64,000 nt of DNA from contig JAEKKX010000003.1 in the NCBI GenBank assembly GCA_019510125.1, positions 186,001 through 250,000 of the forward strand. Direction: 5' to 3'. Each line of letters begins with the position of its first letter. Position 1 is the first letter of the stretch. This DNA comes from Lysobacterales bacterium (GTDB taxonomy: Bacteria > Pseudomonadota > Gammaproteobacteria > Xanthomonadales > Xanthomonadaceae). The notes beneath the pieces were generated by a model. The model worked only from the letters and a program-made list of their open reading frames with translations. It was not told the origin of the DNA and searched no databases. The position numbers and the translations under genes were made by a program. Below are positions 1 to 7,147 of the stretch, piece after piece.

Positions 1-2
1 CG

Positions 3-464
3 CCGCTGACGATCTGGCGCGCTTTCGGCGCGCCCGGGCCGGCCGCCGGCATCGCGATCGGAGCGGTCTGCCTGGTCGTCGCCGCGCTGGCGATGCGGAC
101 GATCGTGCGGCGCGACGACGAAGCGTCTGCATGGACGCTCTCCGGCGACATGCTCGCGGGCGGCGTGGGCGGTCGCTGCCGGATCGCGTTTGCGGACATC
201 TCGGAACTGTCGCGAGGCGTGCCGGTGGCGCCGGGTCGTCCCGCCACCGCCTGGCACCACGGCGGCCTCGTGCTCAAGCTGCGGGACGGACGGCTGCTGG
301 CGCTCAATCTGTTCCAGGCCGAGAACGGACCGGCGCTGATGGAGGCGCTCGTCGCGCGCTGCGCGGCCGTGTTCACGACGGCGCCGCTGCACACGCAACG
401 CGATCTCGCCCTGCTGCATCGCCTGCGCTGGAACCGGATGCTCGGGGCGGACGACCGCGGCTGA
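3..464 (+). CDS. Hypothetical membrane-anchored protein, 5' end outside window
   Basis: The reading frame is open to the left edge, so the N-terminus is missing; an internal ATG lies at 93. The visible 153 codons begin with a hydrophobic stretch of about 18 residues (Ile/Val/Leu/Ala-rich, near codons 17-31) that looks like one membrane segment. A soluble part of about 115 residues follows, with alternating strands and the pieces GGRCRIAF and LVLKLRDGRLLALNLF. This is compatible with a small beta-rich domain such as a bacterial PH-like fold, but I do not recognise the family. The stop lies 13 bp from the stop of the convergent methyltransferase gene. Confidence 0.6.
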   Translation, partial: PLTIWRAFGAPGPAAGIAIGAVCLVVAALAMRTIVRRDDEASAWTLSGDMLAGGVGGRCRIAFADISELSRGVPVAPGRPATAWHHGGLVLKLRDGRLLALNLFQAENGPALMEALVARCAAVFTTAPLHTQRDLALLHRLRWNRMLGADDRG

Positions 465-477
465 CGCGGGCCTTGGG

Positions 478-1083
478 TCAGCGCGGTGCGGCTTCCAGCG
501 CGGCGGGCTGTTCGGCCAGCGCCGGCGACAGCCAGCAGTGCGAACCGACGAAGCGGAATCCCAGCGCCGCGAACCGCTCGCGGTAGAACTTCGCCGGCCG
601 CGGCTGGAAACCGACGTCGTCGCCCTCGGTCTCGTCTTCCTTCGCGAACGCTTCGAGGAAGGCCACGCCGCCGCAGAGGTCGGCCAGCCCCGGCAGTCCC
701 TGCGCCAGCTCGCGGGTCGGCAGGTAATGCATCACGTCGCTGCACACTAGCAGATCGACCGGCGCGCACGGGCGCAGGTGGGCGAAGTCGGCGAAGCGCG
801 CGAGGTGCAGGTTGCGGCGCGCGCCGTAACGTCGGATCGCGTATTCGCTGCTGTCGAAGCCGAGGTAGCGCGCCTTCGGCCGCAGCGCGAGCAGCGGCGC
901 GCGCCACGCGCCTTCGCCGCAGCCGACGTCGAGCACGCTGCGGATCGGCCGTTCGAGGTGGTATTCGGCGGTCGCCACCGCGAGCGCGACCTTGCGCCTG
1001 AGCCGCTGCGCGCCGCCGATGCCGGCGCGTCGGTACCAGTGGTCGAAATAGCGGCGGTCGTAGGTCTTGTCGGTGGCGGCCAT
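478..1083 (-). CDS. Class I SAM-dependent methyltransferase
   Basis: The 201-residue protein is a small Rossmann-fold methyltransferase. The glycine-rich SAM-binding motif I, VLDVGCGEG, is at residues 50-58, and the acidic loop (YLGFDSS) that holds the SAM ribose follows. The stretch DLLVCSDVMHYLP resembles motif IV/post-motif regions of methyltransferase domain 11/25 proteins. The substrate cannot be told. I chose the ATG at 1083; another in-frame ATG at 1098 is inside a 15-bp tandem repeat and the frame stays open through that repeat. It is the last gene of a leftward run behind the dioxygenase gene and may be co-transcribed with it. Confidence 0.8.
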   Translation of the reverse strand: MAATDKTYDRRYFDHWYRRAGIGGAQRLRRKVALAVATAEYHLERPIRSVLDVGCGEGAWRAPLLALRPKARYLGFDSSEYAIRRYGARRNLHLARFADFAHLRPCAPVDLLVCSDVMHYLPTRELAQGLPGLADLCGGVAFLEAFAKEDETEGDDVGFQPRPAKFYRERFAALGFRFVGSHCWLSPALAEQPAALEAAPR

Positions 1084-1143
1084 GCGGTTCGAGGTCATGC
1101 GGCTTCTGATCAGGCGGCTCGTCAGCAGGCGGCTCTTGATCAG
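1084..1143 (-). repeat. Four 15-bp tandem repeats at the dioxygenase stop codon
   Basis: Read on the minus strand, four 15-bp units (1143-1129, 1128-1114, 1113-1099, 1098-1084) share the pattern CTGATCAxxAGCCGC with drift. The stop codon of the dioxygenase gene (TGA, 1142-1140) lies inside the first unit and the start codon of the methyltransferase directly follows the last. In the methyltransferase frame the units read LIKSR, LLTSR, LIRSR, MTSNR. Confidence 0.85.
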
Positions 1144-1922
1144 GCCGTTCCGACGATCAGCGAGGTCATCGACAGCGAGGAGACCACGTCGTCGTTGAAG
1201 AAGGTCAGCGCGTCGCCTTCGCGCGCCAGCGCCAGCGCGTACAGCAGCGGCAGGTAGTGTTCCGGCGTCGGGATCGACAGCCGCGCGTCCTCGCCCAGCG
1301 CCGGCCAGTCGGCGAGCGCGGCGAGGTCGCCGTCGCGGACCAGCGCGTTGACGCGGTCGCGGAAGCGCAGCGCCCACGGCAGCGGCGACGGGTCGCGCCA
1401 GCCGAACAGGCGCAGGTTGTGGACGATGTCGCCGCTGCCGAGCACCAGCACGCCCTCGTCGCGCAGCGGCGCGAGCCGGCGCGCGAGCGCGACGTGCCAC
1501 GGCCCCGGGCGGCGACTGTCGATGCCGAGCTGCACCACCGGCACGTCGGCGTCGGGATACATCGGCCGCAGCACGCCCCACGCGCCGTGATCGAGCCCGC
1601 GCCGCGGATCGATGCGCGCGGCGAAGTCCTCGCCGAGCAGATCGACCACGCGTCCGGCCAGCGCCGGATCGCCCGGCACCGGCCACTGCACGTCGAACAG
1701 CGCCTGCGGGAACCCGCCGAAGTCGTGGATCGTCGGCGGCTGCGCGCTGCCGGTGAGCCACGGCCCGGGGGTTTCCCAGTGCGCGGACACGCACAGCACC
1801 GCGCGCGGCCGCGGCAGCCGCGCGCCGAGCGCGCGCCAGGCCTGCGACCAGGCGTTGTCCTCGATCGCGTTCATCGGCGAACCGTGGCCGAGGAACAGCA
1901 CGGGCATGGGGAGGGCGGTCAT
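1140..1922 (-). CDS. ygiD: DODA-type extradiol aromatic ring-opening dioxygenase (YgiD-like)
   Basis: The 260-residue protein belongs to the LigB/DODA superfamily of metal-dependent extradiol dioxygenases, which includes E. coli YgiD (4,5-DOPA dioxygenase). Likely metal ligands are seen as H13 (FLGHGSPMNA), H48 (VSAHWE), H168 (GSGDIVHNL) and H222 (TPEHYLPL), in the usual order and spacing. Length matches YgiD. Reaction on a catechol substrate is known for the family; the physiological substrate here is unknown. It lies 48 bp after the deacetylase-like gene and its stop codon is embedded in a 15-bp tandem repeat. Confidence 0.9.
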   Translation of the reverse strand: MTALPMPVLFLGHGSPMNAIEDNAWSQAWRALGARLPRPRAVLCVSAHWETPGPWLTGSAQPPTIHDFGGFPQALFDVQWPVPGDPALAGRVVDLLGEDFAARIDPRRGLDHGAWGVLRPMYPDADVPVVQLGIDSRRPGPWHVALARRLAPLRDEGVLVLGSGDIVHNLRLFGWRDPSPLPWALRFRDRVNALVRDGDLAALADWPALGEDARLSIPTPEHYLPLLYALALAREGDALTFFNDDVVSSLSMTSLIVGTA

Positions 1923-1970
1923 CGGGGCGCGCTGCGGAGGACGGGCGGCCAGTATCCCGCCGGCGCGGGG

Positions 1971-2831
1971 TCAGGGCCAGACGTGGCGGGCGGCACGCAC
2001 CGTGTTGGCGTTGAGACGGGCGACCCGCTCGGCGTGCTGGTAGCCGCCGGCGACGACGAACACCAGCGGGATGCGGCGCGCGCGCGCGATCCGGAACACC
2101 GCGAGGTCGCGCTCGAACAGTTGCCGGGTGGTCAGGCCGACCAGGCTCTTGGGGTCGTCCTCGTGGCAGTCGGCGCCGGCCTGGTAGAGCAGCAGGTCGG
2201 GGCGATGCGCATCGACCAGCGCCTCCGCTTCGCGCAGCGCGTCGAGATAGCGCGCGAAGCCCTCCTCGCGCGCCCGCACCTGGAACGCCCACGAGCGCAC
2301 GCCGCCGCGGCAGCCGAAGCGGGTGCCGAAGATCGAGACGTTGCTCAGGTTGGGCAGGCGCGCGGCGAATTCCTCGGTGCCGTTGCCGCCGTGTTCGTCG
2401 CAGTCGATCACCATCACCCGCAGCGCGGGATGCGCGTGCGCGACCAGCGCCAGCCCGTTCAGCGGACAGAAGCCGCTGCCGGATTCGGGCACCGCGTGGT
2501 GGAAGCCGCGGGCGATGTTCATCGCCAGCCCGGTGCGCAGCGCGGTGTCGACCGCGGCGAGCTGCCCGCCCAGCATCGCCAGCGTCGCGTCGCGCACCGC
2601 CGGGCTCCAGCGGATGCCCTGGCGCGAGGCCAGCGGCTCCTCGCCGTCGAGGAACGCGGACAGATAGCGCGCGTCGTGCAGCCCGGCCAGCGCGTCCGCC
2701 GTCACCGGCTGCGGGGCCGACAGTTCGACCAGGCCCAGGCGCTCGAGTTTGCGCGCCGTGGTGCCGAGCCGCGCCAGCAGCGGCACCTCGGCGGGGGCGT
2801 AGGCGTCGCTGAACCAGGCCGGGACGCGCAC
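1971..2831 (-). CDS. Histone deacetylase-family (acetoin-utilisation-type) amidohydrolase
   Basis: The 286-residue protein has the arginase/deacetylase fold signatures of class II HDAC-like bacterial enzymes: GFHHA (109-113), GFCPLN (120-125), the zinc-binding DCDEH (D145, H147), a further acidic ligand in GADCHEDDP (D221) and GGY (262-264). These enzymes remove acetyl groups from lysines, polyamines or small amides; the target is not evident. It starts with GTG, 1 bp after the TGA of the upstream unknown gene, so translation is probably coupled. That places a deacetylase at the end of the GTPase/Roadblock gene run. Confidence 0.88.
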   Translation of the reverse strand: MRVPAWFSDAYAPAEVPLLARLGTTARKLERLGLVELSAPQPVTADALAGLHDARYLSAFLDGEEPLASRQGIRWSPAVRDATLAMLGGQLAAVDTALRTGLAMNIARGFHHAVPESGSGFCPLNGLALVAHAHPALRVMVIDCDEHGGNGTEEFAARLPNLSNVSIFGTRFGCRGGVRSWAFQVRAREEGFARYLDALREAEALVDAHRPDLLLYQAGADCHEDDPKSLVGLTTRQLFERDLAVFRIARARRIPLVFVVAGGYQHAERVARLNANTVRAARHVWP

Positions 2832-2832
2832 C

Positions 2833-3771
2833 TCAGCGCTCCGCGAGCGACGCCGACGCGAAGCGGCGCAGGTCGTCGATGGTGGTGCTGCCCGGCGACA
2901 GCATGTTGCCGCGCACCTGCGCGTCGAACTGGGCGCTGAACGCGCGCCGGCGCACCTGTGCGGACACCGCGAGCGTGGTCAGGCGCAGGAAGCGCGCCTC
3001 GGCGATCGTCGCGACCGCGTGGACGACGCCGCAGGCCAGCGGCCGCAGCGCCGGGGCGTCGGCGTCGTAGCGCAGCGCGAGCAGCGCGCCGGGCGGCAGG
3101 GTCACGCCGCAGACCGACACCGGCGCCACCGCCATCGCCGAATGCGATTCGCCCAGCGCCATCTTCTCGACCAGCAGCGGCGCGCCGGCGGCGTCCACGA
3201 ACACGTTGACCCGGCCGCCGCGGCGCACCCGGCCGTGGGCGATTTCCAGGAAGAATTCCTCCGCCTGCGAGCAACTGCCGATCTCGGGCTTCTCGGCCAT
3301 CGCCGGCAGCGCCGGCGCGGTCGTCGTCTCCGGCGCGAGCAGGTCGCGGAGCAGCTCGAGCAGCAGCGCGCTTTCCTCGCGCTGCAGGTCCGTGCGGACC
3401 GTCGCGATCCGCGACGGCAGCGCGCGCAGGTCGTCGAGCAGCGCGCAGGGCGGGATCGCGGCGATCGCCGCGTCCGCGGCGCGGTCGGCGCGGCGCCAGC
3501 CGTCGGTCCAGCCGGCGGCGACGAGTTGCCGCGCGATCGCCTCGGTGCGCTGCTTCGGCCAGTCGGCGAACACGCCCAGGTCGGTCGCGTCGGTCGCGCG
3601 CCGCGGCTGGTTCACGAACGTCGAGAGGAAGCGCGTCGCCTGGGTGTAGCCGCAGCCGCGGCGTTCGGTGCGGTGCGCGGGATGCTCGTCGAGCATGTCG
3701 CGCAGGGTCGGATGCAGCGGCAGCCCGACCCGCGCGAAGCCTTCGACCAGTTCGTGCGTGCCCGGCGCCAT
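2833..3771 (-). CDS. Protein of unknown function in the GTPase/Roadblock gene run
   Basis: I do not recognise this 312-residue soluble protein. The N-terminal half is helical with several Arg/Asp clusters and a region rich in Leu/Glu near residues 125-150. The C-terminal half (about 165-285) looks alpha/beta, with the stretch VNVFVDAAGAPLLVEKMALGE followed by short strands. There is no signal peptide or membrane segment. The start lies 10 bp after the stop of the GTPase gene and the stop is 1 bp from the deacetylase start, so the three are almost certainly one transcript. It could be an effector or a scaffold of the GTPase; this is inference from position only. Confidence 0.7.
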   Translation of the reverse strand: MAPGTHELVEGFARVGLPLHPTLRDMLDEHPAHRTERRGCGYTQATRFLSTFVNQPRRATDATDLGVFADWPKQRTEAIARQLVAAGWTDGWRRADRAADAAIAAIPPCALLDDLRALPSRIATVRTDLQREESALLLELLRDLLAPETTTAPALPAMAEKPEIGSCSQAEEFFLEIAHGRVRRGGRVNVFVDAAGAPLLVEKMALGESHSAMAVAPVSVCGVTLPPGALLALRYDADAPALRPLACGVVHAVATIAEARFLRLTTLAVSAQVRRRAFSAQFDAQVRGNMLSPGSTTIDDLRRFASASLAER

Positions 3772-3781
3772 GCGGTCGCGG

Positions 3782-4309
3782 TCAGTCCAGCGAGAGCAGC
3801 AGCGCGCGGATCAGGTGCGAGGTCTGCTCGCGGTCGCGCGCATCGAAGGTGAACACCGGGATCGGCCGCCCGCAGCGGCGCACGGCCTCGCGCACGGTGT
3901 CCATGCGGAAGCCGCGGGCGAGGTCGGTGCGGGTGATGCCGATCACCAGGCCGGCGTCGGCGTCGATGTCGCGGATCGCGCGGATCCAGTGCTCGCATTC
4001 GTCGGCGACGCGCGCGCTGTCGCCGGGCAGCACCACGACCACGCCGACCGCGCCGGCCATCACCAGCGGGCGCATGTGCGCGAAGTGTTCCTGCCCGGGC
4101 AGGCCGTAGAGGTGCAGCGGGGTGCCGTCGTCGAGCATGACCGGCGAGAAGTCGAGCGCCACGGTGGTCGTGGTCTTCGCGCCCATCGCGCCCTCGGTCA
4201 TCGGCATCTCGGTCGAGACCGGCGCCGCGTCGGACAGGGCGCGGATCGCGGTGGTCTTGCCGGCGCCCACCGGTCCGGCGAAGACGAGTTTTGCGCTTTC
4301 GAATGACAC
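3782..4309 (-). CDS. Small Ras-like GTPase, CvnD/MglA-type
   Basis: This 175-residue protein has a P-loop GPVGAGKTT (12-20), a switch-I-like TTTTVALDF (46-54), a modified G3 site in which DxxG is replaced by LYGLPGQE (67-74) and a G4-like TRTD (126-129). The layout TExPMTEG...TTTTVALDF...PGQExF closely resembles the CvnD GTPases of actinobacterial conservons, which work with Roadblock and DUF742 proteins, and more distantly MglA. Two Roadblock genes lie upstream, and such proteins commonly regulate the partner GTPase. A 63-bp gap with a small hairpin separates it from the preceding gene. Confidence 0.85.
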   Translation of the reverse strand: MSFESAKLVFAGPVGAGKTTAIRALSDAAPVSTEMPMTEGAMGAKTTTTVALDFSPVMLDDGTPLHLYGLPGQEHFAHMRPLVMAGAVGVVVVLPGDSARVADECEHWIRAIRDIDADAGLVIGITRTDLARGFRMDTVREAVRRCGRPIPVFTFDARDREQTSHLIRALLLSLD

Positions 4310-4338
4310 GTTCGGTTGGCTCCGTGTGGGGGCTTGCG

Positions 4339-4357
4339 GTCCCGCGCGAGGCGGGAC
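4339..4357 (-). other. Hairpin in the leader of the GTPase gene
   Basis: GTCCCGC and GCGGGAC (7 bp) flank a 5-nt loop in the gap ahead of the GTPase start. There is no T-run, so it is more likely an mRNA processing or translation-modulating hairpin than a terminator. Confidence 0.4.
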
Positions 4358-4372
4358 GGGTCCAGGGGCAGG

Positions 4373-5308
4373 TCAGGCGCGACCGAGGCCGAAGCGGACG
4401 GCGATGCGGGCGAGCACGCCGGAGAACGCGCCGACCGGCCGCGCCGCCTGCGGCGGCAGCGACGTCGCGGCGCCCGGCGTTTCCAGCAGGTTCGCGGCGC
4501 GGTACGCCCACAGGCTGGCGTTGACCTCGCGCGCGTCGACGCCGCAGCGCTGGCGGATCTCGTCGGCGGACGCCGGGCCGCGCAGCAGCAACCGCGCGAT
4601 CTTCAGCGCTCCGACCAGTTCCGGCGCGGTGCCGACGTCGGGCCAGTCCTTCAATCGATACTGCCCCGCGGGGAACGCGGGCAACTGTCCGCGTCCCTGG
4701 TGCGCGGACTGCAGCAGGAACGCCTCCAGGCTGCGGCTGGCGCCGTCGCCCTCCGCGCTGCCGTCGGCGAGGCCCGGCGCGAGCGCCCAGTCGGCGCTGG
4801 CGAAGCTGTCGCGCGCGGACAGCAGATCGCTCAGCGACGGCGCGTAGACCCGGCCTTCCTGCGGGCGGATGCGGATGCGGCGGCCGTTGAGCGTGGCGTC
4901 GATGGCGCGGCCGCTGTATTCGGATTCGGTCAGTCGGCACAGCGCCGGCATCGCGCCGCCGCCGTCGATCTGTTCGGGGGTTTCGGTCGCTTCGACGGCG
5001 AGCAGTTCGCGCATCGCCTGGGCCAGCGCGGGCGCGGGACTGCCGTCGGCCGCGCTCGCCACGCCGGGGCCGGCGTCGCCCGGGAGCGCGTTGAACGCCA
5101 GCACCGGCGTGCCGCGCGACCGCGCGCGAACGTAGGCCTGGCGGCCGTAGGTGTCGGCGATGTCGGCAACCAGCAGCGTGCAGCGGGTGCCGTCCCAGCC
5201 GCGGACCTTCGCGCGCACGCGCCAGGCGGCGAGCAGCGACGCGGCGATGCGGACCCGTTGTTCGGCCTGGTCACTGAGTGCGGCGGTGGCGATGTCGGCA
5301 CGGAGCAT
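4373..5308 (-). CDS. Unknown protein with C-terminal winged-helix-like region, GTPase module
   Basis: The protein has 311 residues from the ATG at 5308; an in-frame ATG at 5362 would add 18 residues but lies inside a 13-bp hairpin, so I prefer 5308. The N-terminal part contains an alpha/beta segment (CTLLVADIADTYGRQAY, then TPVLAFNALPG) reminiscent of a receiver-like or Rossmann fold. Near the C-terminus, ALKIARLLLRGPASADEIRQ continuing to an Asn/Leu-rich helix looks like a winged-helix element. DUF742 (CvnC) proteins, which sit beside Roadblock and GTPase genes in conservons, also end in a winged helix, so it may play that role. No family is recognised with certainty. Confidence 0.65.
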   Translation of the reverse strand: MLRADIATAALSDQAEQRVRIAASLLAAWRVRAKVRGWDGTRCTLLVADIADTYGRQAYVRARSRGTPVLAFNALPGDAGPGVASAADGSPAPALAQAMRELLAVEATETPEQIDGGGAMPALCRLTESEYSGRAIDATLNGRRIRIRPQEGRVYAPSLSDLLSARDSFASADWALAPGLADGSAEGDGASRSLEAFLLQSAHQGRGQLPAFPAGQYRLKDWPDVGTAPELVGALKIARLLLRGPASADEIRQRCGVDAREVNASLWAYRAANLLETPGAATSLPPQAARPVGAFSGVLARIAVRFGLGRA

Positions 5309-5343
5309 GGCGGGGACAGGCGGGGCGGGGAGGGAAGTATCGG

Positions 5344-5400
5344 CGGTCGCGGACGCGCGCATGCGTCCGCGACCGGGGCCCGGGCATCGATCGCCCGGGC
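5344..5400 (-). other. Two strong hairpins between Roadblock and downstream gene
   Basis: A perfect 13-bp inverted repeat (5344-5356 and 5363-5375, 6-nt loop) is followed by an 8-bp one (GCCCGGGC at 5378-5385 and 5393-5400, 7-nt loop). They fill the space between the Roadblock stop and the next start. Neither has a T-run. They may set the ratio of Roadblock to downstream messages by RNA stability or partial termination. Confidence 0.45.
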
Positions 5401-5417
5401 GCGGGCGTCGCGGTCGA

Positions 5418-5774
5418 TCAGGAGAAGTCGACGCCCTTCTCGAACGTGCGCAGCTCGTGGCGTGCCATGGCGAGGTTGGACTTGGAGCGGTCGAGGACGA
5501 CGTAGAGGAAGAGCTTCTGGTTGGACTCGAGCGGACGGATGATGTGGTACTGCTTGGTGAGGCTGATCAGGATGTCCTCGATGGTGTCGTTGAGCTTGAG
5601 CGCGTTGGCGACCTTGCGCTTGGAACGGACGACTTCGGAGTTGCCGGCGGCGGCGACTTCCAGATCGATGCCGACGCCGTCGCCGGCGAGGAGCATGCCG
5701 CTTTCGGTGTCGACGAGGGCGGCGGCGATGTAGCCGTCGAGGCTGCGGAGGGGTTCGAGCGAGATCTTGGCCAT
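5418..5774 (-). CDS. Roadblock/LC7 domain protein
   Basis: The 118-residue protein is a single Roadblock/LC7 domain: [20 protein letters not shown] forms the first helix-strand unit, then GMLLAGDG, a long helix around residues 45-70, and paired strands [20 protein letters not shown] before the last helix. Such proteins dimerise and bind Ras-like GTPases; MglB is the best-known bacterial example. It lies between a second Roadblock gene and the winged-helix/GTPase genes, all on the minus strand, so it is probably a partner of the GTPase. The ATG at 5774 fits the family length. Confidence 0.88.
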   Translation of the reverse strand: MAKISLEPLRSLDGYIAAALVDTESGMLLAGDGVGIDLEVAAAGNSEVVRSKRKVANALKLNDTIEDILISLTKQYHIIRPLESNQKLFLYVVLDRSKSNLAMARHELRTFEKGVDFS

Positions 5775-5916
5775 GCGGGTGTGTCCTCTGGTGTGGGATG
5801 GCGGGTGGATTTGCTTGTTTCGGTGGTTTCGGTCGGGAGGGCGCGGCCGGCGGCGCGCAAGGGGCTGTCCGCCGCCGTGGCGTCGGCGGCGACGCGGCCC
5901 GCAGGGCGGATCCGGC

Positions 5917-6366
5917 TCAGTCGCCGGCGTCGATCGCGACGGCGAGCTGGGCCGCGGTGTCGAGCGCGGCGCGGATCGTGGTGGCGAGGATGTCGCTGGC
6001 GTCGGCGCACACGCAGAGCGTGTGGTGCCTGGCCTTCGACGGCACGCGCACCAGCACGATCGAGCCGTGTTCGGTGGCGATGCTGTTGTAGAGCGCGCGG
6101 CTGTCGAGCGCCTCGCGGCTGAAGGATTCGATCAGCCCCATCAGCGAGCTCATGATCGCGGCGGCGCGCTGCGCGTCGGCGGTGCGGCCGGGGGCGTTCG
6201 CATGCGCGAAGCTGCGGCCGTCGACGGTCGCGAGCGAGGCGAAGACCACGGACGGAGTGCGGGAGACCAGATCGGCGAGCCTGCTCTGGCACGTCAGCCT
6301 GCTGCGCATCGGGAGGGCGGCGTCCTGCGCGGTGGGGGTGTCCAGGAGGTTGAAGGCAGCCGACAC
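5917..6366 (-). CDS. Roadblock-like protein, first gene of the GTPase module
   Basis: From a GTG at 6366 the protein has 149 residues. I chose this start because a GGAG ribosome site precedes it and because a strong sigma-54 promoter (6400-6415) lies immediately upstream, excluding longer starts. Residues about 35-140 have the Roadblock pattern: [19 protein letters not shown], a long helix containing [16 protein letters not shown], then strands [11 protein letters not shown] and [10 protein letters not shown] and a final helix. A 142-bp gap separates it from the second Roadblock gene. Together they could form a heterodimeric regulator for the GTPase at 3782-4309, which is inference. Confidence 0.78.
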   Translation of the reverse strand: MSAAFNLLDTPTAQDAALPMRSRLTCQSRLADLVSRTPSVVFASLATVDGRSFAHANAPGRTADAQRAAAIMSSLMGLIESFSREALDSRALYNSIATEHGSIVLVRVPSKARHHTLCVCADASDILATTIRAALDTAAQLAVAIDAGD

Positions 6367-6700
6367 GGGGGACTCCGGAGGGGATGTAATCGCTTCCAAA
6401 GCAAAGGCCATGCCAAATACTTGTCGCATATTCTTGACGGTGCCCCGCATGACCCGGCCCCGTTTTTGGGCGATGTGTCCGGAGGCCGCGGCGCCGGCGC
6501 AGTGGAGCGCGGGCCGTCGTGCAGCTTGCATGGATGACGCCATGGGTCAGCAAACCCCTGGAAGCGCGATGCCGTAGTGACAATCATGGTCAGGATGAGA
6601 CGGATTCCATGATTTCTCATTGGGGTTCGAGACGCGCGCCTGTCCGGACGATCGCGACCTTCTGCTAGTGTCGGCGTCCCCACGAGCGAGGCGCCGTTCC
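6367..6700. promoter_or_regulatory. Divergent control region with possible activator site
   Basis: This 334-bp gap separates the Roadblock gene from hemJ. It holds the sigma-54 promoter, an 8-bp inverted repeat AATCATGG-N17-CCATGATT (6582-6589 and 6607-6614) about 180 bp upstream of the promoter, which is a typical enhancer distance, and a TAGTGT -10-like hexamer at 6666-6671, 30 bp ahead of hemJ. The region is locally richer in A and T than its neighbours. Confidence 0.5.
6400..6415 (-). promoter_or_regulatory. Sigma-54 promoter of the Roadblock/GTPase operon
   Basis: The minus strand reads TGGCATGGCCTTTGCT, one base away from the RpoN consensus TGGCACGN4TTGCW. The GG and GC doublets are separated by exactly 10 bp. 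Transcription would begin near 6389, leaving a leader of about 23 nt before the GTG start at 6366. Confidence 0.7.
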
Positions 6701-7123
6701 ATGCAAGGCTATTTCTGGACCAAGACCTTCCATCTCGTCTTCGTCATCGCCTGGATGGCGGCCGTGTTCTACCTGCCGCGGATCCTGGTGAACATCGCCG
6801 AGGCCGGCGACGCGCCCGCGGTCCGCGACCGGCTGGTGCTGATGGGCCGGCGGCTGTACCGCTTCGGCCATGTCGTGTTCGGAATCGCGCTGGTGTTCGG
6901 CCTGGCGCTGTGGCTGCACTACCACATGGTCGGCGGCTGGCTGCACGCCAAGCTGGCCCTGGTGGCGGTGCTGCTGGCGTATTTCATCGTCTGCGGCCGC
7001 TGGCTGAAGGGCGTCGACGCGGGGCGCGCGCTGCCTTCGGCGAAAACCCTGCGCTGGCTCAACGAACTGCCGGTGCTGCTGCTGGTGGCGATCGTCTACC
7101 TGGTGCTGGCCAAGCCGTTCTGA
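6701..7123 (+). CDS. hemJ: HemJ-type protoporphyrinogen IX oxidase
   Basis: The 140-residue integral membrane protein has four hydrophobic helices. It matches the HemJ family, which oxidises protoporphyrinogen IX to protoporphyrin IX in haem synthesis: KTFHLVFVIAW with H11 and WLHAKLALV with K84 correspond to the histidine and lysine that hold haem b in HemJ, and the C-terminus has the characteristic RWLNELPVLLLVAIVYLVLA-KPF ending. I chose the ATG at 6701 because it begins the first helix at the family position. It is monocistronic, ending at a REP-type hairpin pair. Confidence 0.88.
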   Translation: MQGYFWTKTFHLVFVIAWMAAVFYLPRILVNIAEAGDAPAVRDRLVLMGRRLYRFGHVVFGIALVFGLALWLHYHMVGGWLHAKLALVAVLLAYFIVCGRWLKGVDAGRALPSAKTLRWLNELPVLLLVAIVYLVLAKPF

Positions 7124-7147
7124 GGCGTCTGCCCCGTGCCGGACGCT

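Noticed and set aside
6286-6305. Another sigma-54-like TGGCACG on the plus strand
   Set aside because: The -12 part reads CCTGC, not TTGC, at the required distance, and it lies within a minus-strand gene.
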